A stretch of 64,000 nucleotides of DNA, taken from positions 62,001 to 126,000 of the forward strand of contig NZ_LXEV01000003.1 in NCBI RefSeq assembly GCF_001654965.1, given 5' to 3'. The notes below the pieces were generated by a model, which saw only the letters and a program-made list of their open reading frames with translations, did not search any database and was not told where the DNA came from. The DNA is from Proteus hauseri ATCC 700826 (lineage in GTDB: Bacteria > Pseudomonadota > Gammaproteobacteria > Enterobacterales > Enterobacteriaceae). A program made the position numbers and the translations under genes. Numbering within the stretch: the first letter of the stretch is position 1; each line of letters starts with the position of its first letter. Shown here piece by piece: positions 36,881-46,295 of this stretch.

Positions 36881-39862
36881 ATGTTAGCGCCACTGACCGA
36901 TTATAAAGATAAAATTACCCTTATCCGTGACAGTAATATTCAGTTTCTGGATTTTGGCTTTACACTGCCTCAGCGTAAAGAGTACGGTGAATTTGTTAAA
37001 AAAGGCGAGAACGGCCCGTTAATGCGACTCATCTATAATGAGCGTGATGATAACTACCTTTACCCAGCGCCAAAAAATCAACCTCAAACCCCAAGAGAAG
37101 CTGAACTTAGCTTTTCACTTGAAGAATCACTCACCTTATTAAATGAAACATGGCTACCAGTGCCATTTTTCCGCTTTAATCCACCGCGTGCTTTTTCTCA
37201 AGGCCCTGATAACTGGGTAAGAATGATGTTTCATCAACTGCCAGAGCCTGATGAAGATGGTCATACTCATCGCATTGTTGTGGCGTTTGATACCCGTATT
37301 GAACCTAATCGCGCCAATACCGCTTATCTTGCTCCTAACGAAGAAGATATTCGCTCTGGCGTCGCGTTTGCTCTTGCCTATTTAGGCTATGAAGTTGAAA
37401 ACTTTCTTGAAACACCGTGGATTGATGGTTGGTTAAAAGAAGTGTTTAGCGAAAAAGCACTGACTGTCAGTAAGATGTACCACGATGAGCTAGAAGAGGC
37501 GCTAAAAGAGTTTCAACATCAAGCGCATTATCTTAATTTGCTCAATATATTAGGTGAAAAAATTCGCCTACCTGAGATCAAAATTAATGAAACCAAAGCA
37601 CAAGAGCCTGCGATAGAAGTAGACCTTATTCTTGATGTAGGCAATTCTCGTACTTGTGGCATTTTAATTGAAGACCATATCAACGATAACAAAGGGCTCA
37701 CGCAACTTTATGAAATGACGCTGCGTGATTTAAATCGCCCTTATCAAATCTATAATGAGCCTTTTGAAAGCCGCGTTGAATTTGCTCAAGCTGATTTTGG
37801 TAAACAAGATTTCTCAGTGAGCAGTGGACGTAATAATGCCTTTATGTGGCCGACAATTGGGCGTGTTGGCCCAGAAGCTAATCGCATGGCGGCACAACGT
37901 TTAGGTACTGAAGGATCAACCGGGATTTCAAGCCCAAAACGTTATTTATGGGATGATTCGCCTTATTCGCCGGGCTGGCGTTTTAGTCACTCTTTTGGTC
38001 AAACCGACAGAGAACCTTTAGCTACCGCTGTTCCAATGACCTATTTATTAAACGATCATGGTGAGCCACTATTTCGCTTAGATGCTGATGATCGGATGCC
38101 TGTTTTTACGCCAAACTATACGCGTAGTTCACTAATGACCATGATGCTAACCGAAGTGTTAGCACAAGCATTAACGCAAATGAACAGCCCAGCTCAGCGT
38201 CTTAAAATGAGTCATGCAAGCGCCCCTCGCCAATTGCGCAATATCATTTTGACCATTCCACCAGCGATGCCAAAACCAGAGCGCGCCATTTTTGAAACCT
38301 GTATGGAAAACGCATTAGGTTTAATTTGGAAAGCAATGAATTGGGATCCAACGGATGAAAAGCTGCGTTTTGATGGCAAAGATGAACAATGTCGTCCACC
38401 ACTACCAAAAATTCACGTTAAATGGGATGAAGCAACCTGTGGTCAGCTTGTTTATCTTTATAACGAAACTCAAATTAAATTTGGTGAACGTACTGAAGCC
38501 TTTTTTGCCAGCCAAGTACGCGAAGACAACCGCTTACTCACCGGTGATAGCACATTAAAAATCGCTTCTATTGATATTGGCGGTGGTACGACCGACTTGG
38601 TTATCACACGCTATAAACTCGATACCGGTACAGGTAGCAACGTTAAAATTATTCCAACACAACTATTTCGTGAAGGATTCAAAATTGCTGGTGATGATAT
38701 CTTATTAGATATCATTCAAATTTGTGTTTTACCCGCGTTGCGCACGGCATTAACAGATGCGGGCATTACGGATGCTGATGCATTAATGTCTTCACTCTTT
38801 GGTAGTGAAGGATTAGATGCCGGACAGCAAGTATTACGCCAACAGCTCACATTACAAATCTTCAGCCCTATTGGGTTGCGTATTTTAAGCCAATATGAAA
38901 ATTACGACCCACTGGTTCCTCATGAGGGGATTAACAGTACCTTTGGTGAATTATTAGCGGTTCAACCGACTGAACACGTTCGTCGTTATATTGATGACGC
39001 AGCCAATAAAGAGCTAGGCGGTGGCGATGCATTCTCTGTTTTAAATGTGCCTGTTCAAATCAACTTTGCACAACTTCATGCTGAATTTATTTCTGGTGAA
39101 CGGATCAATATCACTCGTAGCTTAAAAGCATTGTGTGAAGTGCTCTATTACTACTCTTGTGATGTTTTATTACTGACGGGTCGTCCATCTCGCTTACCGG
39201 GTATTCAGGCACTATTTAAAGTTTTACAACCTGTACCACCATCGCGCATTTTACCACTACATGGTTATAAAACGGGTGGCTGGTATCCGTTTAATAAAAA
39301 AGGTCGTATTGATGACCCAAAATCGACAGCCGCAGTAGGCGCAATGCTATGTTTAATGGCTGAGAATGCACGTTTACTCAATTTTTATTTCTCAACGGGT
39401 AACTTTAAAACTTACTCAACAGTACGCTATTTGGGCATGTTAGATAACAACAATACTATCTCTGATAACGATGTTTATTATCGTGATATCCAAGATAAGT
39501 TTGAGCCAGATCCTGATACCTACTTTGAAGTAAGAGGTGGTATTCGCTTAGGTTTCCGTCAGTTAGATAATGCTCGTTGGCCAGCATCGCCACTTTATAC
39601 TTTACGTATTAAGAGCCAAAAACTTGCACAGCAATTAAGCCAAGAAAATAGCGTATTGCATATCAAACTGGGTAGCGAAAGAGGGGCATCTAGCCATGAA
39701 AATGATGACAGTAAATCAGAGAAACTACGAATTGAAGAAGTCAGCATTACTAACGGCAGAGCAACGAAAAATGAATTAAGTTTTAAACTCAATACGTTAG
39801 CAGATAGTGGTATTGGTGAAACATCCTATTGGCTAGATAGCGGGAGTGTATTAGGTAAATGA
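36881..39862 (+). CDS. srfB: SrfB, actin/Hsp70-like ATPase-fold protein
   Basis: A 993-residue cytoplasmic protein of the virulence factor SrfB family. Residues 1-235 are an N-terminal region of unknown fold. The actin/Hsp70-type nucleotide-binding motifs then appear in order: phosphate-1 LDVGNSRTCG (251-260), phosphate-2 IDIGGGTTDLVI (about 564-575), and an adenosine-motif-like LTGRPSRLPGIQ (about 764). No membrane span is visible. The C-terminal ~150 residues are strand-rich. Such a protein probably cycles between ATP and ADP states to remodel or drive the membrane components SrfA and the GTPase SrfC. Its stop overlaps the srfC start by four bases. Confidence 0.9.
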   Translation: MLAPLTDYKDKITLIRDSNIQFLDFGFTLPQRKEYGEFVKKGENGPLMRLIYNERDDNYLYPAPKNQPQTPREAELSFSLEESLTLLNETWLPVPFFRFNPPRAFSQGPDNWVRMMFHQLPEPDEDGHTHRIVVAFDTRIEPNRANTAYLAPNEEDIRSGVAFALAYLGYEVENFLETPWIDGWLKEVFSEKALTVSKMYHDELEEALKEFQHQAHYLNLLNILGEKIRLPEIKINETKAQEPAIEVDLILDVGNSRTCGILIEDHINDNKGLTQLYEMTLRDLNRPYQIYNEPFESRVEFAQADFGKQDFSVSSGRNNAFMWPTIGRVGPEANRMAAQRLGTEGSTGISSPKRYLWDDSPYSPGWRFSHSFGQTDREPLATAVPMTYLLNDHGEPLFRLDADDRMPVFTPNYTRSSLMTMMLTEVLAQALTQMNSPAQRLKMSHASAPRQLRNIILTIPPAMPKPERAIFETCMENALGLIWKAMNWDPTDEKLRFDGKDEQCRPPLPKIHVKWDEATCGQLVYLYNETQIKFGERTEAFFASQVREDNRLLTGDSTLKIASIDIGGGTTDLVITRYKLDTGTGSNVKIIPTQLFREGFKIAGDDILLDIIQICVLPALRTALTDAGITDADALMSSLFGSEGLDAGQQVLRQQLTLQIFSPIGLRILSQYENYDPLVPHEGINSTFGELLAVQPTEHVRRYIDDAANKELGGGDAFSVLNVPVQINFAQLHAEFISGERINITRSLKALCEVLYYYSCDVLLLTGRPSRLPGIQALFKVLQPVPPSRILPLHGYKTGGWYPFNKKGRIDDPKSTAAVGAMLCLMAENARLLNFYFSTGNFKTYSTVRYLGMLDNNNTISDNDVYYRDIQDKFEPDPDTYFEVRGGIRLGFRQLDNARWPASPLYTLRIKSQKLAQQLSQENSVLHIKLGSERGASSHENDDSKSEKLRIEEVSITNGRATKNELSFKLNTLADSGIGETSYWLDSGSVLGK

Positions 39863-42576
39863 ATATGATTGATGAAAAACAGTTAACCGCTAAGTGGGAT
39901 GCAATTTATCAAGGTGCAGATAAAGCTATCGATTGGATAACCTCCGTCAGAGGTAATGCTCCACGCTTAAATACTGAAGCCGATAGCCTGATTTATCGCC
40001 TACGCCGTAGTCGTAACATGGCAAAAAACTTGTCATTAGCAACCCAGCGACCAATGTCTGTGGGCTTTTTTGGCTTATCACAAGCAGGCAAATCTTACTT
40101 AATTTCTGCATTAGCTGCGGGTGAAGATGGCCGACTTAAAACCAGTATGTCGGGTAAAACCCTTGATTTTATTGAGCATATTAACCCACCGGGTGGTGGT
40201 AAAGAAGCGACCGGATTAGTCACACGCTTTAGCCGCAAAGCAACCAAAGGCACGCAAGATTATCCTGTTGAGCTGCATCTATTTAGTGAAATCGAAATCA
40301 TCAAAATTCTCGCCAATGCTTACCTGTATGATTTTAATCAGGAAAAAATTGATTTTGAGTTAGATGAAGAGAAGGTTTCTCGCTTAATCAATACCTTAAG
40401 TACCCAACGAAATGCAACGCCTATCGCGGGCATTACACATGATGATGTTGTCTCGTTATGGGACTATTTACAACGTCATGCTGAGAAAAGTCAGAAGAAA
40501 CTAGCAACCACATTTTGGCCTAAAGCAATTGAACTCGCGCCTTACCTCACCATTGCACAACGTGCAAAATTATTTGCTGTATTGTGGGGTGAAATTGATG
40601 AACTTACCGCAGCTTATCAACGTTTTAGTACCACATTAAGCCAACTTGGTCATGCGCCATTAGTGTTAGCACCACTGTCTGCGCTAGTCAAAGAGCAAGA
40701 CGGTATGTTGGTGCAAAACGACAGCATTATGAACGTTGATATGCTAGAGCGTCTGAATACTGAAAACGACAATCAAATTAGCGTTTGTCCTGTTAAGGCT
40801 GACAGCATCGGAGCTCCTGTTAGGCTCTCATTAGCAGAGCTAACCGCATTAACGGTCGAATTAGTTGTGCCACTGTTAGATGCACCAAGTAAGGCGTTAT
40901 TTGAACACGTTGAACTACTCGATTTTCCGGGTTATCGCGGTCGTTTAGGCGTTGAAACAATGGATGATGTACGTCGCCAAGTTAATGATGATAGTGCAAA
41001 CCCGCTGGCTCAGCTTATTTTACGTGGTAAAGTTGCCTACCTTTTTGAGCGTTATACCGATAATCAAGAAATGAATGTACTGGTTGTTTGTACCGCATCA
41101 AATAAACAATCTGACGTAAAAGAAGTCGGTGGCGTATTAACTGAGTGGATCCATAACACTCAAGGTAAAGATGCCCAAACACGCGCTAAGCGCCCTTCAG
41201 GTTTAATCTGGGCGATGACAATGTTTGATATGCGTATCACCAACTCACTGAATATGAATGAAGCATTGCTTCGTCAGTCATGGGGTAAAGGTGGCATGAT
41301 CAAAATGGCCATGTTAGAGCGTTTTGGCCAATACCCTTGGATGTCTGATTGGGTGAATGGTGAAGCCTTTAATAACACCTTCTTAGTGCGTAAACCGGGT
41401 GTGCCCACACCATTTATTCAAATCAATAACGGCAAAGAAATCGTCTTAAATGATGGTAGTGTTTCACAGCTACGCGTGATGAAAAAAACCTTTGCTGAAG
41501 ATGAGACCATTCAACGTTATATTAAAGAGCCAGACCAAGCTTGGGATGCCATGCTATCGCTTAACGATGGTGGTATGCAGCGCCTTGCAAGCTATCTTGA
41601 AACTGTTGCACTAAAATCTCTAAAATTAGAGCGAATTAACGAGCAACTACAAGAAGTACAGCGTGACTTAATTGGTCATCATCTTGAAAAATGGTATCAG
41701 TCTGGTGGCGAAGAAGAGTTACTGGTGAAGCGTCGTAATGCAGAAACTATTTTACGTTTTATGCAAAGCCGTCCTTATCTTCAAGGGGCACTGTTAGATT
41801 ATCTGTTGCCACCTCGTAAAGCGCTTTACGACTTGTATATGCAAGAAAAAGAAGTGCTCAATACTTTAAATAGCGCAGATAAAAAAGCGGTTTCACCGGC
41901 ACCGGTTTCTGCCTTTGCCGCAATGGAACAACCCACTTTTGATTTGCTGGGTGATGCACCAATTTCATTAGTACCACAAGAAGATGAAGCGCCGAAAGGG
42001 CATGGTAACGAAGTCGCTTATCCTCGCAAAGTAATGGCGCTATGGATAAACCACCTACGCAGCTTGCCTGATAACAATGCCTTATTAAGTTATCTAGGGA
42101 TTGATCAAGAAATCATGGTGTTATTAGTTGATGAACTAATCACCGCAATTAATCGCCTTGGTGTTGAACAACGTATGTTAAAAATACTCGCGGGTACTGA
42201 AGCCATTGCTCGTCGTGACGACTTAGCAGAACAGCAATCTTCTCGTGTTCATAATGTTCTGGGTGATTTTATTACTTGGTTTAATTTCAAAGATGTCGAT
42301 GCCGAGCGTCCTGATAGCAAAATTAACGCAGGTCATAAAATCTTTGAACGACCTGACAGCAACAGCGTGCAGTGGGGTAACGATGAACGTTTAGTTCGTT
42401 TACCTACCACGCCTGTTAACTACACCTTTTTGTTTGTATTTGACTGGCTTATCGCTCTATCAGCAATTATCACTGAGAATGCAGGACATTCCGCAGGTAG
42501 AGAAATCAGTGCTGAACAAAACGCACTGTTAGGTCAAATTATTCAAACCATGAAATCCTCTGTCGTGGAGTCATAA
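39859..42576 (+). CDS. srfC: SrfC, dynamin-like GTPase family protein
   Basis: A 905-residue cytoplasmic protein of the SrfC (Virul_Fac) family. A P-loop GLSQAGKS lies at residues 72-79 (GxxxxGKS), followed by a PPGGGKEATG switch-like loop. DFPGYRGR at about 355 is the G3-like DxxG, and TMFD at about 455 may be the G4 position. The remainder is long and helical, as in dynamin-like proteins, with PPRK at the mid-region. It is translationally coupled to srfB through an ATGA overlap. It is likely to act on membranes or a large membrane complex together with SrfB. Confidence 0.88.
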   Translation: MNMIDEKQLTAKWDAIYQGADKAIDWITSVRGNAPRLNTEADSLIYRLRRSRNMAKNLSLATQRPMSVGFFGLSQAGKSYLISALAAGEDGRLKTSMSGKTLDFIEHINPPGGGKEATGLVTRFSRKATKGTQDYPVELHLFSEIEIIKILANAYLYDFNQEKIDFELDEEKVSRLINTLSTQRNATPIAGITHDDVVSLWDYLQRHAEKSQKKLATTFWPKAIELAPYLTIAQRAKLFAVLWGEIDELTAAYQRFSTTLSQLGHAPLVLAPLSALVKEQDGMLVQNDSIMNVDMLERLNTENDNQISVCPVKADSIGAPVRLSLAELTALTVELVVPLLDAPSKALFEHVELLDFPGYRGRLGVETMDDVRRQVNDDSANPLAQLILRGKVAYLFERYTDNQEMNVLVVCTASNKQSDVKEVGGVLTEWIHNTQGKDAQTRAKRPSGLIWAMTMFDMRITNSLNMNEALLRQSWGKGGMIKMAMLERFGQYPWMSDWVNGEAFNNTFLVRKPGVPTPFIQINNGKEIVLNDGSVSQLRVMKKTFAEDETIQRYIKEPDQAWDAMLSLNDGGMQRLASYLETVALKSLKLERINEQLQEVQRDLIGHHLEKWYQSGGEEELLVKRRNAETILRFMQSRPYLQGALLDYLLPPRKALYDLYMQEKEVLNTLNSADKKAVSPAPVSAFAAMEQPTFDLLGDAPISLVPQEDEAPKGHGNEVAYPRKVMALWINHLRSLPDNNALLSYLGIDQEIMVLLVDELITAINRLGVEQRMLKILAGTEAIARRDDLAEQQSSRVHNVLGDFITWFNFKDVDAERPDSKINAGHKIFERPDSNSVQWGNDERLVRLPTTPVNYTFLFVFDWLIALSAIITENAGHSAGREISAEQNALLGQIIQTMKSSVVES

Positions 42577-42579
42577 TTC

Positions 42580-43590
42580 GTGTTTAATCCAGAATTAAAA
42601 CCCGTACAGCCGGCTCGCCCTGGCTTTGCGGTATTAAGTATTCGTAATTGGGAAGGCGAAGCTTCCCCTGTTTATTTAAGTATTCAGCGTAACCAAGACC
42701 GTTATTTTCTAAATGATCAAGGTGAATGGGTAGGTAATGCCTTTTTTCACCAACTTTCTCTTGATGAGTGTGATGACGGCTATCAAATTGTTCTTGATAA
42801 AACCTTGGTCGATCCATTAGTCAGTAATTTACAAATGGCGTACCAGTTTACGTTAAAAGACGATAACGAAACGCAAGATATTGGCCGATTACGTATTCGC
42901 GATGGTGTATTAGCATCACAAGCACAGGGCCAGAGTGAGTCGTTAAAATCAACGGCAACGCTTAATCAGCAAGCAATTCCACCAGCACCAGTGGTAGAAA
43001 ATAGCCCTGAACCCGAGCCAATCAAAGCACCAGAACCTATTGTAAAACCCGAACCTATTATTCCTGAAATAACAGCAGATGAGCCCCCTTATCGCCCTAC
43101 ACCCACACCTAAAAAATCAAAAAATGGCCTTATTTTCGCCATTATTCTAATTGTTATTCTGGCTGGCGTATTAACATGGTTCTTCTTACTTCGTGGTAAT
43201 CCTGCCGGAGAACCCGCACCAGAACCGACCCCAGAACCATCAGCGCCTGCGGTTTGTAGTGTCGAAAATATGAAAACAGGTACAGCGCTAGCTTTTGTTC
43301 AAAGTTGTCTACAAAGCCAACCTGATAGCAAAGCAATTATCACGATTATTGAACAAGCAAAACAAAATCAACAGTGTGATATCGCTCAGCGTTTATATGC
43401 TTATAAAGCACAGGCTGGAGATATTGAAATCGCACTAAATTATGCCCGTGAATACGACCCTGCGTCGGCATCTTCACAAGGTTGTTTTAATGCTGATAAA
43501 GAGACTGCTATTTATTGGTATGAAGCCGTGTTAAATCACGACTCACAAAATAGCGAAGCAAAAACGCGTCTTGAAGCACTGAAAAAATAG
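42580..43590 (+). CDS. Single-pass membrane protein with Pro-Glu linker and TPR-like C-terminus
   Basis: A 336-residue protein starting at a GTG 3 bases after srfC stops. Residues 1-115 are a compact cytoplasmic domain starting FNPELKPVQPARPGF. A Pro-Glu-rich linker (about 133-176) leads to a transmembrane helix (about 183-204), with basic residues on the cytoplasmic side. After the span there is a second Pro-Glu stretch, then a periplasmic domain with Cys and helical repeats (YAYKAQAGDIEIALNYAREY and IYWYEAVLNHD) that resemble TPR or Sel1 units. I do not recognise a named family. Topology matches that of SrfA and the vWA paralogue: a cytoplasmic head and a periplasmic tail. Confidence 0.75.
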   Translation: MFNPELKPVQPARPGFAVLSIRNWEGEASPVYLSIQRNQDRYFLNDQGEWVGNAFFHQLSLDECDDGYQIVLDKTLVDPLVSNLQMAYQFTLKDDNETQDIGRLRIRDGVLASQAQGQSESLKSTATLNQQAIPPAPVVENSPEPEPIKAPEPIVKPEPIIPEITADEPPYRPTPTPKKSKNGLIFAIILIVILAGVLTWFFLLRGNPAGEPAPEPTPEPSAPAVCSVENMKTGTALAFVQSCLQSQPDSKAIITIIEQAKQNQQCDIAQRLYAYKAQAGDIEIALNYAREYDPASASSQGCFNADKETAIYWYEAVLNHDSQNSEAKTRLEALKK

Positions 43591-43599
43591 GAAAGTCAG

Positions 43600-45603
43600 A
43601 TGAAAAAAGCTCATTGGCTCACGCTTATTCTCAGTAGTTTAATACTGGCAGCACCCGTAAGTGCTGAAGAGAAAAAACCACTGTTACAAGATGGCAAAAA
43701 AACGTTGTACCAACGTGTATTAACTTATCCTGGCTGCCAAATTACAGATGCAGTGGGTAAAACAGGAAAAGAACAACCTGCTTTTAGCCGTTTTTATGTT
43801 TATCAGCGCCAAAAACAAGGTACAGATGAGTGGCTACAAGTAGGGCCAGATAGTTTAGGTCATGTTAGTGGTTGGATGAATGCTAACTGTACTTCTGAGT
43901 GGAAAATGCAATTAACGCTGGCATTTACGAACCCAGCAGGTCGTAATCCTATGTTGTTTTTTAAAGAGAAACAGACCTTAGAAGGCTTATTAGATAGCCC
44001 TGATCCTAAAAAACAATATCAGCCATTTTTAACTGACATTAAAAATCAAAAAGTTAATCCGGCGATTTTAGCAAAAGAGCCTGATTATATGATTGATCAG
44101 AAAAGTAATTTTTATCTATTACCTGTTTTAGATTCAGATGAGGTCTTTACTGATGCGGGCTATAAAGTACGTGTATTAAATGTAGCTTCCGTCTCTTCAC
44201 AAGCCAAAGACAACAAAGAAGCGCAAAATACCAATACTACGGCTAATAAAACTAAACCAACCTCACCAGAAGATGCTAATGCAGAAAATATGATGCAAGG
44301 TTTCTCTGCGGCAGTGGTGTTTGTTATTGACTCGACCATTTCAATGGATCCTTATATTGATAGAACCAAAGAAGCGATTCAAAAGGTTTATGCTCAAGTC
44401 GAAAAAGACAACATGCTTGATAAGGTAAAATTTGGCTTAGTTGCATTCCGCTCTAATATCAAAGCCGTACCTGCATTGGAATATGACAGCAAAATGTTTG
44501 TTAATCCCAATGATGTGAAAGATGGTCCTGATTTCCTTAATAAAGTAAAAGAGCTACGCCAAGCAAAAGTCTCAAGTAGTCGTTTTGATGAAGATGCTTA
44601 TGCTGGTGTTATGCAAGCGCTAGATGATGTTGATTGGACCCGTTTTGGTGCCCGTTATGTGATTTTAATTACTGATGCTGGCGCGTTAACTGGCGATGAC
44701 CCGCTTTCATCAACCAAACTCGATGCAGAGCAAATTCGTCAAGAAGCCGCTTATCGTGGTGTTGCGCTTTATACTTTGCATTTAAAAACACCATCAGGTG
44801 CTAAAAATCACGCCTCTGCGCAAGCGCAGTATGAAGCGTTAACGCTAAATCCGTTTTTACACAAATCACTTTACTACCCAATCAATTCAGGTGACGTAAA
44901 TAATTTTGGTAAAATGGTCGACAGCTTAGCCACGGCGGTCACGACACAAATTCAGACCGCTTATCGTGGTGAAGCAACCGTGGGTAGCGCATTAAATGCC
45001 GATCCTACCTATAGCAAAGATAAAGAAACCAACACCTTACTAAACGATGCTCATGATTTAGGTTACGCCATGCGTTTGGCCTATTTAGGCGAAAAACAAG
45101 GTACGAAAGCACCGCCTGTATTTAAAGCATGGATTAGTGATCGCGATTTATTACAACAAAATGTACCCACCACAGAGGTTCAGGTTTTACTGACCAAAAG
45201 TGAGTTGAGCGATTTAAGTGATGTAATGAAAAAAATCGTTAATGCCGCTAACGAAGGACTGATTTCACCTGACAATATGTTTGCAGATTTACGCTCTATT
45301 GCTGCAACAATGGGTAACGATCCAAATCAAATCAAACAAGGTACAGCCACTAAGCTTGGCGAAATGGGCTTATTAGGTGAATACGTCGAAAACTTGCCTT
45401 ACCTTAGTGAGGTATTGGGTTTAGATGAAGAAACATGGAAAAGCTGGGATGGCCTTGAGCAAGAGAAATTTATTCGCCGCTTAAATACGAAACTACAGTA
45501 TTATCAGCGTTATAACGAAGATGTAGATCGTTGGATATCCCTTGCACCACAAAGCGATCCTCGCGATCACGTTTATCCCGTGCCTCTGGAAAACTTACCT
45601 TAA
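43600..45603 (+). CDS. Periplasmic vWA protein resembling the C-terminal region of PpkA
   Basis: A 667-residue exported protein with a signal peptide (MKKAHWLTLILSSLILAAPVSA). Residues 25-215 form an N-terminal module that includes an SH3-like GWMNA region. The vWA domain follows (about 238-430), with MIDAS-like DSTIS at 244-248 in VFVIDSTISMDPYI and the later ILITDAG. The C-terminal region (460-650) is helical and contains DLRSIAATMGND. The pattern resembles the periplasmic half of the T6SS kinase PpkA, as I recall it, but no kinase domain or membrane anchor is present. It lies upstream of an ABC transporter and FGE-fold gene, as expected for a TagQRST-type sensing set. Confidence 0.75.
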   Translation: MKKAHWLTLILSSLILAAPVSAEEKKPLLQDGKKTLYQRVLTYPGCQITDAVGKTGKEQPAFSRFYVYQRQKQGTDEWLQVGPDSLGHVSGWMNANCTSEWKMQLTLAFTNPAGRNPMLFFKEKQTLEGLLDSPDPKKQYQPFLTDIKNQKVNPAILAKEPDYMIDQKSNFYLLPVLDSDEVFTDAGYKVRVLNVASVSSQAKDNKEAQNTNTTANKTKPTSPEDANAENMMQGFSAAVVFVIDSTISMDPYIDRTKEAIQKVYAQVEKDNMLDKVKFGLVAFRSNIKAVPALEYDSKMFVNPNDVKDGPDFLNKVKELRQAKVSSSRFDEDAYAGVMQALDDVDWTRFGARYVILITDAGALTGDDPLSSTKLDAEQIRQEAAYRGVALYTLHLKTPSGAKNHASAQAQYEALTLNPFLHKSLYYPINSGDVNNFGKMVDSLATAVTTQIQTAYRGEATVGSALNADPTYSKDKETNTLLNDAHDLGYAMRLAYLGEKQGTKAPPVFKAWISDRDLLQQNVPTTEVQVLLTKSELSDLSDVMKKIVNAANEGLISPDNMFADLRSIAATMGNDPNQIKQGTATKLGEMGLLGEYVENLPYLSEVLGLDEETWKSWDGLEQEKFIRRLNTKLQYYQRYNEDVDRWISLAPQSDPRDHVYPVPLENLP

Positions 45604-46295
45604 TGATCCAGATTGAAGGAATGGCAATTACCCGTGGTGATGCGCAACAAGGTTTTCGGGTTGCGCTTCCTTCACTAACGCTTGATAAAGGCGAAATTGG
45701 TGCATTAACGGGATTAAGTGGTTGTGGTAAAAGCACTTTACTAGAGATGATTGGGCTTATTTTACGTCCTGATGAACTCAGTCAATTTCAATTAGGTGAT
45801 AATCTCTCGATAACACAAGCCGTATTAGGTAATGAACAAGCTCAACTTTCTGCACTACGTGCTGAAAAGCTGGGGTTTATGCTGCAAAATGGTGGGTTAT
45901 TGCCTTTTTTAACCGTCATGCAAAATATCCAATTACCACGAAAAATGTTGGGATTATCTCCTCATTCTGACTGGCTTGATCACGCTATCGACCATTTACA
46001 ATTACGCTCTTTTCTTAATCGTCTACCTCGCCAGCTCTCTATTGGCGAACGCCAACGTGCTGCTTTTATTCGAGCTATCGCCCACGAACCGGCATTATTG
46101 CTCGCTGATGAGCCAACAGCAGCGCTTGATCCTCATAACGCACAAGCGTTATATGCGCTTATTGTTGAGATGGTAAAGCAACTTAATATTTCGGCATTAG
46201 TGGTGAGTCATGATTGGTCTTTGGTTGAACGCTTTGGCTTTAGCCATTACCACGCTCAATTAGAAGGAGGCGGCAGTGTCTTTATCAAACAATAA
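45603..46295 (+). CDS. ABC transporter ATPase (MacB/LolD-TagT type)
   Basis: A 230-residue ABC ATPase. Walker A is GLSGCGKST, the Q-loop lies in MLQNGGLLPF, the signature motif is LSIGERQR and Walker B LLLADEPTAALD. The start ATG overlaps the stop of the vWA gene as TAATG, and a longer frame starting at 45531 is rejected because it lies inside that gene. Together with the FtsX-type permease it matches MacB/LolCDE-like exporters and TagT of the T6SS TagQRST set, which pull on or signal to envelope partners instead of importing. Confidence 0.88.
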   Translation: MIQIEGMAITRGDAQQGFRVALPSLTLDKGEIGALTGLSGCGKSTLLEMIGLILRPDELSQFQLGDNLSITQAVLGNEQAQLSALRAEKLGFMLQNGGLLPFLTVMQNIQLPRKMLGLSPHSDWLDHAIDHLQLRSFLNRLPRQLSIGERQRAAFIRAIAHEPALLLADEPTAALDPHNAQALYALIVEMVKQLNISALVVSHDWSLVERFGFSHYHAQLEGGGSVFIKQ

